A stretch of 7,670 nucleotides of DNA from Deltaproteobacteria bacterium UBA5329 (GCA_002408185.1 DHQV01000055.1:55565-63234), one strand, 5' to 3'. Shown: positions 1 through 6,347, counted from the first letter of the stretch. Numbers and translations are program-made. The notes: a model not told the origin generated them from the sequence alone.

Positions 1-2
1 CG

Positions 3-1064
3 CCCCGGGACTGCATGAACAGGCTCCGCAACATACGCGCTTCCATCGGGAACAAGATCATGGCACCCCTCGTGACCATCGCTATGGACGGCGAGAATGC
101 GTGGGAAACCTACAAAAATGACGGCAAGGATTTCTTAAGCTATCTTTATGAAGGGATACTGGGTGATCCCGGCATAGTGCCCATCACGATATCCGAATAT
201 CTTAAACTGGCAAACGATATCGGAAACCTCCACCATATTCATCCGGGATCCTGGATCGCGCATAATTTTTCAATATGGATAGGCAACATCGAGGATAATA
301 CCGCGTGGACCCAGCTTGCCAGGGCCCGCGAGTTTCTCGAGAGCGCGGACCCCGATCACACAAATCGGATGGCATGGGAATCGATCTATATAGCAGAAGG
401 AAGTGATTGGTTCTGGTGGTACGGGGATCAGAACTCTTCCGACAGTGACGAGATATTCGACCTGCTTTTCAGGGAAAACTGTTCGAATGTCTATCGGTAT
501 CTCGGGGTGGAGGTGCCTGAAACCTTGTCCATACCGATCATTATGGAGGACCGTGAGGCCCGTCCGGCCAGAGAACCCATCAATTTCCTGCACCCGATCA
601 TTGATGGGAGGGTAACGAACTATTTTGAATGGATCGGCTCCGGTTATCTGGAAGGCAAAGGCTATGGCACCGCAATGCACCAAGCGGTATCGATCGTCAA
701 AGATCTCTATTACGGATTCAATGAATCGAGCCTTTTTTTACGCATCGATCTCGATAAGAGTTTCATGAGCGAGGCAAAAAATGCCGTCTTCGAGGTCACG
801 ATCATAGGCAAAGACGAACACCGGATCGAATATAACGTCCGTGAGAGATCGGTAAAAGGTGATGTGCCGGTGGAGAAAGGATTTGAAGAGATCCTCGAGC
901 TCGCGGTGCCGTTTGACGTCCTCGGCGCGTCCCCCGGGGATAAGCTCCATGTCTGGATCTCGCTCAAGGTAGACGATATGCTGATCGACAGGATACCCCA
1001 AAGGGGGTATCTCGCGGTCACCGTGCCATCGGAGACGTTTGAATCCGAGAACTGGTACGTCTAA
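3..1064 (+). CDS. Glycoside hydrolase family 57 protein, C-terminal part (5' end outside window)
   Basis: The reading frame is open to the left edge, and the visible part begins inside the catalytic domain, so the gene is truncated by the window; the ATG at 15 is an internal methionine. Counting from that Met, DGENAWE at residues 25-31 matches conserved region 4 of GH57, whose Asp (here D25) is the expected acid/base. GSWI (78-81), WIGNIEDNTAW (88-98) and EGSDWFWWYGD (128-138) are further signatures of the long amylase-like GH57 proteins (COG1449 type). Residues about 190-349 form a C-terminal beta-rich domain beginning with an IDGR...YFEW segment. Family members act on alpha-glucans such as glycogen, starch or maltodextrin; the exact reaction cannot be assigned because the nucleophile region lies upstream. 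No signal peptide can be judged. The gene converges on the ATPase gene downstream. Confidence 0.9.
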   Translation, partial: PRDCMNRLRNIRASIGNKIMAPLVTIAMDGENAWETYKNDGKDFLSYLYEGILGDPGIVPITISEYLKLANDIGNLHHIHPGSWIAHNFSIWIGNIEDNTAWTQLARAREFLESADPDHTNRMAWESIYIAEGSDWFWWYGDQNSSDSDEIFDLLFRENCSNVYRYLGVEVPETLSIPIIMEDREARPAREPINFLHPIIDGRVTNYFEWIGSGYLEGKGYGTAMHQAVSIVKDLYYGFNESSLFLRIDLDKSFMSEAKNAVFEVTIIGKDEHRIEYNVRERSVKGDVPVEKGFEEILELAVPFDVLGASPGDKLHVWISLKVDDMLIDRIPQRGYLAVTVPSETFESENWYV

Positions 1065-1072
1065 CCTTCACC

Positions 1073-1146
1073 CCGTCATCCCGGTGTCCAACACCGGAAC
1101 GACGAAATTATAATTATGACACCGCCTCTGGGGGTGGGAATGACGG
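1073..1146. repeat. Imperfect inverted-repeat (REP/MITE-like) element between convergent genes
   Basis: The outer arms are CCGTCATCCC (1073-1082) and GGGAATGACGG (1136-1146), which are reverse complements apart from one missing T. Nested inside is a perfect 7-bp hairpin, CCGGTGT (1081-1087) with loop CCA and ACACCGG (1091-1097). It is flanked by a further CGTC (1074-1077)/GACG (1101-1104) pairing across a 3x3 internal loop. The arms resemble the CCGTCATTCCC-type palindromes that are dispersed in many environmental bacterial genomes. No U-tract follows the hairpin, so it is not a canonical intrinsic terminator, although its position between two convergent 3' ends would suit transcript-end protection or attenuation. 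Confidence 0.6.
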
Positions 1147-1158
1147 ACCAACACCTAT

Positions 1159-1190
1159 AACCTAAAACCTAAAACCCATACCCATCATCT
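1159..1190. repeat. Short tandem CCTAAAA / CCCAT(A/C) repeat at the 3' end of the ATPase gene
   Basis: Two perfect head-to-tail CCTAAAA units (1161-1174) are followed by CCCATA and CCCATC (1175-1186). The last unit overlaps the TGA of the minus-strand ATPase gene. ACCCA/TGGGT around the stop can form a 5-bp hairpin. On the minus strand the motif reads GATGGGTATGGG, which resembles G/T-rich motifs in two other intergenic gaps of this window. Confidence 0.55.
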
Positions 1191-2441
1191 GGGTGTTGCC
1201 ACCTTGGCCGATATCCAGCCTTCGCGGCCTTCATAGAGCTTTATCCTGTACCATTTCTGTTTGTCGGCGCCGGTTTTTTCATCGAGGACCGTCAATGTTT
1301 CATTCTTCGGGATGATCCCTACGCGCTCCGAACGCATATCAGGATGCGCTCTTACGTTGGCGATATCCGTGTTCACGAACACTTTTTTTTCGGATGCCGC
1401 GGATTTAGTCGCGGGTGTCTGGGCTCCGGCGGTCTGTTCAGCAGGATGAGAGACGGAAGCTTCTGCCGCGGGGGGCGGCTTTGAGTGGGATTTAAACGGT
1501 CCCATCGATGCGAAATAATACACGGCCAATCCCAGGATGACAGCCGCACAGGCAACCGTCCCGATCACGAAGGGTTGCCTCAATGTGATCCTTTTGGAAT
1601 CTTCCGTGCGTTTTGCCGTCCCGAGCGGAATGCTCTCTTCGAGAATGACCTTCGATACAACGCTGGTGTCGACGGTATAGTTCGAATTGGCATACAGGAC
1701 GAGAAGACAGCGGTCACAAATGTAGTTGATAAGCCGGGGATAGCCCCGTGATGCGGTATGTATTAATTTCATCGCCCTGTCCTGGAATTCGAGCGCCCCC
1801 TTTGCACCAGCCTTAAACAGGCGGTAGCTGACGTAAGCCTTGACCTCCGGATATGTGAGAGGCCGTATGCAGTATGTGACCGTGATCCTTTGCGACAGGT
1901 GGCGCATGGCGGGGTCTTTCAATTTATCGAGAAACTCAGGCTGCGCAAAGAACACGGTGTGAAGGATCTTTTGCTTGTCGGTTTCTATATTCGACAAGAG
2001 CCTGATGAACTCGAGAAGCTCGTGGGAAAGCAACTGGGCCTCGTCTATGGTGAGGACGTTGACCTTTCCCTTCTGGAATTCTTCAAGGAGGTACAACCTC
2101 AGCCGGTCATACAGCTCCTTCTTTGTCTCAGGGGCGTCGCGTACGCCGTATTCGCGTAGGACCTCTTTCATAAACTCGATATCATCGGATACCGGGTTAA
2201 GGATGAGTGCGGTGTTATACGTTTGACTGTCGAGCGCGTCGAGAAATATCCTCGACATCATTGTCTTGCCCGAGCCAACGTCGCCATAGATAAGGGCAAA
2301 CCCTTCCTGCTGCGCTATAAAAAATCTCAGGGACTCTATCGCCTCCCTGTGTTCGACAGATTCGAAATAAAAAGACGGATCCGGGGACATCCCGAAGGGT
2401 TTTTCGGACAGGCCAAAATATTCAAGGTACGGGATTTCCAT
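1185..2441 (-). CDS. ExeA/GspA/MshM-type AAA ATPase with transmembrane helix and C-terminal SH3 domain
   Basis: The 418-residue product begins with the typical ExeA-family opening (YLEYFGL..KPF...PDPSFYF, residues 5-26). It has Walker A GDVGSGKT (53-60), Walker B NVLTIDE (128-134), a sensor-like FFAQPE (164-169) and a SQRI arginine motif (183-186). RGYPRLINYICDRCL (232-246) is typical of the family lid region. One transmembrane helix lies at about 290-311, followed by a Pro/Ala-rich linker (320-350) and a bacterial SH3-like domain (about 354-418, NVRAHPD...GWISAKV). In known systems ExeA works with ExeB at the peptidoglycan to help assemble the type II secretin, and MshM is the homologue of MSHA pili. 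A cytoplasmic ATPase joined to a periplasmic wall-binding domain is therefore the likely topology. The ATG at 2441 is the only plausible start, because an in-frame stop lies three codons upstream. No Shine-Dalgarno sequence is evident. Confidence 0.9.
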   Translation of the reverse strand: MEIPYLEYFGLSEKPFGMSPDPSFYFESVEHREAIESLRFFIAQQEGFALIYGDVGSGKTMMSRIFLDALDSQTYNTALILNPVSDDIEFMKEVLREYGVRDAPETKKELYDRLRLYLLEEFQKGKVNVLTIDEAQLLSHELLEFIRLLSNIETDKQKILHTVFFAQPEFLDKLKDPAMRHLSQRITVTYCIRPLTYPEVKAYVSYRLFKAGAKGALEFQDRAMKLIHTASRGYPRLINYICDRCLLVLYANSNYTVDTSVVSKVILEESIPLGTAKRTEDSKRITLRQPFVIGTVACAAVILGLAVYYFASMGPFKSHSKPPPAAEASVSHPAEQTAGAQTPATKSAASEKKVFVNTDIANVRAHPDMRSERVGIIPKNETLTVLDEKTGADKQKWYRIKLYEGREGWISAKVATPR

Positions 2442-2495
2442 TATTTTAGACTATGCCATATATACAGGTAATAGGCAATGGGGACTTTTAATTTT

Positions 2496-2508
2496 TACCC
2501 ATCACCCG
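2496..2508. repeat. G/T-rich intergenic motif (CGGGTGATGGGTA on the minus strand)
   Basis: This motif shares the core GATGGGTA with the minus strand of 1179-1186 and resembles GATGAGTAATGGGTAAC at 3259-3275. It lies in the divergent promoter region between the ATPase and glycosyltransferase genes. The similarity is short, so it may be low-complexity drift rather than a true repeat family. Confidence 0.35.
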
Positions 2509-2520
2509 TTTCCTTTGTTT

Positions 2521-2550
2521 TTCTTGCCTTTTCGGGTCCATCCATATAAC
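2521..2550 (+). promoter_or_regulatory. Candidate sigma-70-type promoter for the glycosyltransferase gene
   Basis: TATAAC at 2545-2550 matches five of six bases of the -10 consensus. A weak -35 candidate (TTCTTG at 2521-2526, 18-bp spacer) lies upstream. Transcription would begin near 2557 and give a leader of about 23 bases containing the ribosome binding site AGGAG (2570-2574), five bases before the ATG. The -35 match is poor, so the call is tentative. Confidence 0.35.
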
Positions 2551-2579
2551 ATTACGGTTAGTCGGATACAGGAGAAACC

Positions 2580-3260
2580 ATGCTTCTATCGGTTATCATA
2601 CCTGCATATAACGAAATCGAATTCATCGACGAGCTCCTCCGGAGGGTCAAAGACACCCCGTATGATAAGGAGATCATTATCGTCGATGATTGCTCGACCG
2701 ACGGTACGCGGGAGTACCTGAAAAAATTGAAGGGAAACGGGATCGTGACCGTTTTCCAGGACAAGAACGAGGGCAAGGGAGCGGCGCTCAAAGCCGGCAT
2801 GGCGGCGGCAACGGGAGATATCGTCCTCATTCAGGATGCCGACCTGGAATACGACCCGAGGGAATATCCCGTGCTCCTTCAACCGATCCTTGAGGGCAAA
2901 GCGGATGTCGTGTACGGGTCGCGCTTCCTCGGCGGCCCCCACCGGGTCCTGTATTTCTGGCACTATGTCGGCAATTCCATGATAACGCTTCTGTCGAATA
3001 TGTTCACGAACCTCAACCTTACGGACATGGAGACATGCTACAAAGTTTTTAGGAAGGAGGTCATAAACGGAATAACGATAGAGTCGAAGCGTTTTGGGGT
3101 GGAACCGGAGATCACCGCAAAGGTTGCCAAAGCCGGCTGGCGGATATTCGAGGTCCCTATCTCATATTACGGCAGGACGTATGAGGAAGGGAAAAAGATA
3201 ACCTGGCGGGACGGGGTAAAGGCGTTGTTTACGATAATTAAATTTAATGTGTTTAAATGA
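2580..3260 (+). CDS. Family 2 glycosyltransferase, dolichyl/polyprenyl-phosphate sugar synthase-like
   Basis: This is a complete 226-residue GT-A fold enzyme. Visible motifs are SVIIPAYNE (4-12), VDDCSTDGT (35-43), KGAALKAG (66-73), the metal-binding DAD in IQDADLEYDP (84-93), YGSRF (112-116) and DMETCYKVF (149-157). A C-terminal EVPISYYGRTYEEGKKI segment (191-207) is typical of DPM1-like bacterial enzymes. Relatives transfer a hexose from a nucleotide sugar to a polyprenyl phosphate at the cytoplasmic face of the membrane. The protein has no C-terminal transmembrane helices, so it is a single-domain, DPM1-sized member. The start is supported by AGGAG at 2570-2574. Neighbouring genes do not identify the sugar or acceptor. 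It could supply glycan for surface polysaccharide or pilin modification, but that is speculation. Confidence 0.9.
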   Translation: MLLSVIIPAYNEIEFIDELLRRVKDTPYDKEIIIVDDCSTDGTREYLKKLKGNGIVTVFQDKNEGKGAALKAGMAAATGDIVLIQDADLEYDPREYPVLLQPILEGKADVVYGSRFLGGPHRVLYFWHYVGNSMITLLSNMFTNLNLTDMETCYKVFRKEVINGITIESKRFGVEPEITAKVAKAGWRIFEVPISYYGRTYEEGKKITWRDGVKALFTIIKFNVFK

Positions 3261-3289
3261 TGAGTAATGGGTAACAGGCGCCGGGTAAC
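3259..3289. repeat. Short direct repeat GGGTAAC x2 in the gap before the pilin operon
   Basis: GGGTAAC occurs at 3269-3275 and 3283-3289 with a 14-base period, separated by AGGCGCC. The preceding GATGAGTAAT resembles the same unit. No promoter was recognised in the 41-base gap (3261-3301), so the pilin operon may be read through from the glycosyltransferase gene. Confidence 0.45.
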
Positions 3290-3301
3290 AAAAAGAATTT
3301 G

Positions 3302-3769
3302 ATGATAGCCAAAGCTGGAAAGATGGCCGGGAGAGGGTCCCCGGGGTTTACATCAATAGAACTTGTAATTGTCATCATTGTCATGGCGGTGCTGGCGGGC
3401 ACGATCATTATCAAGAACCCGTTTTCTATAAGCGATTACGCTTCTCTTGCCGCGGATCAATTAATAGCGGATATCCAGTATGTCCAGATGCGGGCGATGG
3501 GGCTCGGGTCCCAACGGCAAATCTCTTTTTTGACCAATTCGGGACAATATTGTTTGTGCAAGACAACGGGATGTACCGTCGCTAATTGCAGCGTGACGGG
3601 CGAGATCAAAAGACTGCCCGGGGATGTGGTGATCACCAGTTCCAGTTTTGGCAATGCTCTCGTGTTTAATTCGCTTGGCGAACCAACGTTCGGGACGGGC
3701 AACGGCACTATTAATCTTTCGAATGCGCGTAACGTAACTATCTATGGAATTACAGGGAAGGTCGATTGA
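3302..3769 (+). CDS. Type IV pilin-like protein, MshC/GspH/FimT class
   Basis: The product has a class III prepilin signal: a basic leader ending in SPG followed by FTSIELVIVIIVMAVLAG, with the conserved Glu at position 5 of the mature protein. Cleavage is expected after G16 (numbering from the TTG at 3299; the ATG at 3302 is one codon later). The segment after the helix, SLAADQLIADIQYVQMRAM, is characteristic of GspH/FimT/MshC proteins, and the later FNSLGEPT...GTINL pattern also fits. A compact cysteine cluster, CxCx4Cx4C (85-97), interrupts the beta domain. Such minor pilins are membrane-inserted, processed by PilD-type peptidase and sit at or near the pilus tip. The start is uncertain among TTG 3299, ATG 3302 and ATG 3323, since none has a strong Shine-Dalgarno. 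The gene ends in a TTGA overlap with the next one. Confidence 0.85.
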   Translation: MIAKAGKMAGRGSPGFTSIELVIVIIVMAVLAGTIIIKNPFSISDYASLAADQLIADIQYVQMRAMGLGSQRQISFLTNSGQYCLCKTTGCTVANCSVTGEIKRLPGDVVITSSSFGNALVFNSLGEPTFGTGNGTINLSNARNVTIYGITGKVD

Positions 3770-4185
3770 GCCGTTTGGGGAATAAGGGCTTCACGCTGAT
3801 CGAGCTCATTATGTTCATTATAATCGGCGGCATATTCCTTCCCGCTTCAATTCTCGCATTTACAAGCGCCATGAGTAATTTTTCGACCCCCGACTACGCA
3901 GTAAAGGCGAGATTTCTCGCCGAAAAAAAGGTCGAAGAATTGACGAAGGATGCGTTTGATCCAGGGACCCCTACCCAACCATACGTTACCACGGGATATG
4001 CAGGTTATCAGTGGAAATGGACAGTTTGCAATACCAGATCAAGCGAGATAAATCTCGCATGTTCAGCAGTGCATACCAAGGGTGGAGACTACGATCTTTA
4101 TAAAAGAATTGAGGTCACGGTCCTGATGCCGGGAAACATCACGTATGACGTGAATACATTGATCAGCAGGCGGCCGCGGTCGTGA
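3766..4185 (+). CDS. Type IV pilin-like protein, MshD/GspI/PilV class
   Basis: The 139-residue product starts with a short basic leader (MSRLGNKG) cut before FTLIELIMFIIIGGIF, with Glu5 present. The post-helix region YAVKARFLAEKKVEELTKDAFD is the usual GspI/PilV/MshD signature. The C-terminal KRIEVTVLMPGNITYDV fits MshD-type proteins. There are two cysteines, C88 and C99, which could form a disulfide. The start codon is TTG and overlaps the previous stop by four bases (TTGA at 3766-3769). AGGGAAGG at 3754-3761 provides a ribosome binding site, so translational coupling is likely. In the MSHA operon of Vibrio, MshC and MshD are adjacent in this order. GspI-like is an equally valid label from sequence alone. 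Confidence 0.85.
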   Translation: MSRLGNKGFTLIELIMFIIIGGIFLPASILAFTSAMSNFSTPDYAVKARFLAEKKVEELTKDAFDPGTPTQPYVTTGYAGYQWKWTVCNTRSSEINLACSAVHTKGGDYDLYKRIEVTVLMPGNITYDVNTLISRRPRS

Positions 4186-4748
4186 TAAAAGATCACCGGG
4201 GATTTACGTTAATTGAAATAATTACCGTTATCATTGTCTTGGCCGTCCTCGGATTATTCACCTTCTCTTTTCTCGACCAGGCCATCAAGACGTATACTGC
4301 TGGTACCCGGCAACGGGTGATTTACCAGGAAGCATCCTATATCATGGAGCGATTAACGCGCGAGATGCGGGACATGTCCAATCTCGCGACGTGCAGTGAA
4401 TCCACCTTTAATAACTCGTTCACATTTACCCGGCGCCACCGGACCGCAGAGGGTGTTGACAACCTCGCAGTCACATACAGGAGGGATGCCGGGACAAACA
4501 TCATGTACCGCGATGGCAGTGGAGGCATGCCGCATATTATAGGAAGAAATATAAGCCTGTTCCGGGTCGTACGCGGGGTGAGCGGAAGCACGCCTTCCGC
4601 CTGCAACTGCCCCTTCTCGGTGATGCTCACGCTGCAGACCGGAGATCAGTCCATTACTCTGGATACAACAGTGACTCCAAAAAATACTGGAACGTCGAGC
4701 TACTCTGACCGTTGTTTCAACGGGGATTATGAAGACACTATTCAATAA
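4182..4748 (+). CDS. Type IV pilin-like protein, MshO/GspJ/PilW class
   Basis: The 188-residue product has leader MIKDHRG followed by FTLIEIITVIIVLAVLGLF (Glu5 present). Next comes AGTRQRVIYQEASYIMERLTREMRD, the hallmark of GspJ/PilW/MshO minor pilins. The C-terminal domain is beta-rich and contains cysteines at 71, 141, 143 and 178. Translation starts at GTG, overlapping the previous stop by four bases (GTGA at 4182-4185), and no good ribosome binding site is visible; coupled translation is the simplest reading. Its 3' end overlaps the following gene by 20 bases. In pseudopilus tip complexes GspI, GspJ and GspK interact directly, so this gene, the previous one and the next probably encode a tip complex (inference from family). 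Confidence 0.85.
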   Translation: MIKDHRGFTLIEIITVIIVLAVLGLFTFSFLDQAIKTYTAGTRQRVIYQEASYIMERLTREMRDMSNLATCSESTFNNSFTFTRRHRTAEGVDNLAVTYRRDAGTNIMYRDGSGGMPHIIGRNISLFRVVRGVSGSTPSACNCPFSVMLTLQTGDQSITLDTTVTPKNTGTSSYSDRCFNGDYEDTIQ

Positions 4749-5613
4749 CAGGGGCATCTCACTGGTTGTACTTTTGGTCGCGATGACCCTCATCGCGGTC
4801 CTTGGCGCCGGTTTTGTTTCGCTCGTTTCCATGAAGCAGCGAGGCTTCTTGCATCAACGTGATTCTTACCGGGCTTTGAATATGGCAAATGCGGGGATGG
4901 AATATGCAATACGATATATCTCTGACCAGTTACGAGATACGAGATCGCAATATTTCCAGACACCCGGTGCGTTCCAGGCATCCACCAGCCCGGTTATACA
5001 AAACATGTCTCCGAATGAGTCATTTTCGTACTGGTATGATCCTGCTGGCGATGTTCTCAAGATTACGGGCAGTTATATGAATTCTACCCGACAAGTGAAT
5101 CTCAGTAATTTTAGAAGCTACATGGATTCAATAACCTTGCGATATGATTCGGCACCGCTGTCGGTACGGAGACCTCGTTACGATTCGGGTTCAATTGTAA
5201 TACCAATTTCTAATAATAACAAACTCAATATAAACGTCTTCGGTATTGATATAACCGTGCCTGCAAACGAGCAGTATCTTCAGCAGATGTATTTTTCAGA
5301 AGTTCCGGAGATCCATGTGTATAATTATCAGGACGATATCATAGATAATTGCCCAAAAGACCCTTCGTTGCCATGTAAAGACACAGACTGGTCGGGTCCT
5401 TCCAAAGTTGGCATAAGACTTCCTGCATCTATACCAACAACCCTGGTATTTACTGAACATACACCACATAGCATACCTGGCAATACGAGAAGTTCTTTTA
5501 GAATCCTGTTTGATCTTCCCGGTACCTTTTCGGGAACTTATACAGTCTTATTTAGATATACCATCGGTACAGAGACAACGCCCAGGGCTACATCGATAAC
5601 ATTTGTCATTTAA
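4729..5613 (+). CDS. MshP/PilX/GspK-like pilin protein with an extra C-terminal domain
   Basis: The N-terminus MKTLFNNRG/ISLVVLLVAMTLIAVLGAGFVSL is a prepilin-like leader and helix without the usual Glu5, as is common in PilX and GspK proteins. LNMANAGMEYAIRYISDQL (about 50-68) is the typical PilX/MshP post-helix motif. Residues about 70-140 form the expected pilin-sized domain. Residues about 145-294 are an additional Ser/Thr/Asn-rich, beta-looking stretch with two cysteines (C208, C216) that I do not recognise; the protein is longer than typical MshP/PilX members. The base composition of this 3' half is visibly A+T-richer than the upstream pilin genes. The start ATG overlaps the previous gene by 20 bases, with GGGGA very close upstream (4722-4726). 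No clear terminator follows; only a 4-bp TTGG/CCAA hairpin is seen near 5619-5631. Confidence 0.75.
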   Translation: MKTLFNNRGISLVVLLVAMTLIAVLGAGFVSLVSMKQRGFLHQRDSYRALNMANAGMEYAIRYISDQLRDTRSQYFQTPGAFQASTSPVIQNMSPNESFSYWYDPAGDVLKITGSYMNSTRQVNLSNFRSYMDSITLRYDSAPLSVRRPRYDSGSIVIPISNNNKLNINVFGIDITVPANEQYLQQMYFSEVPEIHVYNYQDDIIDNCPKDPSLPCKDTDWSGPSKVGIRLPASIPTTLVFTEHTPHSIPGNTRSSFRILFDLPGTFSGTYTVLFRYTIGTETTPRATSITFVI

Positions 5614-5679
5614 TATCCTTGGCACATCCAATCTGACAATATGGGCCTCCAAGCACAGAAACCAGAAAGGGGAAAGACT

Positions 5680-5724
5680 ATGCGGGTATTGACAAAGAAC
5701 CAAACGTACCGTAATTACCCATGA
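5680..5724 (+). CDS. Possible 14-codon leader ORF coupled to the antitoxin start
   Basis: An ATG at 5680 is preceded by a good ribosome binding site (AAGGGGAAAG, 5668-5677) and opens a 14-codon frame, MRVLTKNQTYRNYP. Its TGA overlaps the antitoxin ATG as ATGA (5721-5724). The antitoxin start itself lacks a ribosome binding site, so coupling through this leader would explain how it is translated. The peptide matches nothing I recognise. It could also be a chance ORF or the frameshifted original N-terminus of the antitoxin. Confidence 0.35.
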   Translation: MRVLTKNQTYRNYP

Positions 5725-5978
5725 TGGAGGCGAGGAGGAAGTTGATTACACTCCCAGAAGAACTGAAAGGCCGCATTGAAGATAACGCAATAGCCGTTAC
5801 CCGCCGGGGAAAACCCGTGCTCGCTATAATGACGTGGGAGCTTTTTGAGGCGATATACGAGACACTAGAGATAATGGGCAACGAAGGGCTGATGAGATCT
5901 TTGCGGCAAAGTATCAAGGAGGTCAGGGAAGGAAAAACGATCTCCTGGGAGACCGCCAAAAAGGGGCTTGAAGGTTGA
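5721..5978 (+). CDS. Phd/YefM-type antitoxin
   Basis: This is an 85-residue protein. EARRKLITLPEEL (3-15) and the core NAIAVTRRGKPVLAIMTWELFEAI (22-45) match the Phd/YefM DNA-binding fold, in which a beta-hairpin bearing TRRGKPVA-type residues is diagnostic. The C-terminal part (ETLEIMGNEGLMRSLRQSI, then KEGKTISWETA-like sequence) is the usual toxin-wrapping tail. Family antitoxins neutralise a partner toxin and repress their own promoter. The start at ATG 5721 (or 5724) keeps the EARRKL segment, which fits the family. A TTG at 5742 has a better ribosome binding site (GAGGAGG) but would cut that segment off. The stop overlaps the toxin start as TTGA. The antitoxin appears intact whereas the toxin is broken. 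Confidence 0.8.
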   Translation: MMEARRKLITLPEELKGRIEDNAIAVTRRGKPVLAIMTWELFEAIYETLEIMGNEGLMRSLRQSIKEVREGKTISWETAKKGLEG

Positions 5979-6315
5979 AGTATAAAATCGGGATCACACC
6001 CACAGCCCTTGATATGCTCAAAGGGTAAAGGACCGGCGTATTACCGGGCAGATAGTGGAGAGGATCGAACGGTTGCAGGGTGACCCCGAGGAGCAGGGCA
6101 AGCCATTGCTCGGGGAACTGAACGGATATCTCAGTGTACGGGCAGCAGGCCGGCGTTTTCGGGTTATTTTCAAGGTTGAGGATAAAACCGTTATCGTTGT
6201 GGTCATCGTCGTCGGCCTGCGAAAGGAAAAAGATAAAAAGGATATTCACAGACTGGCCCGGAAGATGATAGAACTCAACCTCATAAAGCCATTTTCGGAC
6301 GCTTGGACTGTCTGA
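5975..6315 (+). pseudogene. RelE/ParE-type toxin, disrupted by a one-base frameshift
   Basis: Translation from TTG 5975 (overlapping the antitoxin stop, with AAGGGG at 5961-5966 as ribosome binding site) gives MKYKIGITPTALDMLKG and then stops at TAA 6026-6028. The homologous remainder continues in the -1 frame from about 6025 as VKDRRITGQIVERIERLQGD. It includes GKPLLGELNGYLSVRAAGRR and FRVIFKVEDKTVIVVVIVVG, typical RelE/ParE core sequence, and ends at TGA 6313-6315. Restoring one base, for example a fourth G in the run at 6023-6025, rejoins both parts into a protein of about 113 residues. Intact relatives are mRNA interferases or gyrase inhibitors. A truncated product from GTG 6055 is possible but would lack the N-terminal strand and first helix. 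A sequencing error in the G-run cannot be excluded. Confidence 0.75.
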
Positions 6316-6347
6316 TGCAAGGGAAGCATGCGCCGCCTATTTTCCTG

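Noticed and set aside
270..683. A 137-codon minus-strand frame
   Set aside because: Antisense to the well-supported GH57 coding sequence, with no domain signature.
5619..5632. TGGCAC as part of a sigma-54 promoter
   Set aside because: The required TTGC(A/T) half-site is absent at the correct spacing.
5689..5717. TTGACA-N17-TAATTA as an antitoxin promoter
   Set aside because: The -35 is perfect but the -10 matches only two bases, and the start would fall at the antitoxin ATG.
6016..6030. Programmed -1 frameshifting in the toxin gene
   Set aside because: No X_XXY_YYZ slippery heptamer is present in frame at the junction and no obvious stimulatory structure is seen; a base loss is simpler.
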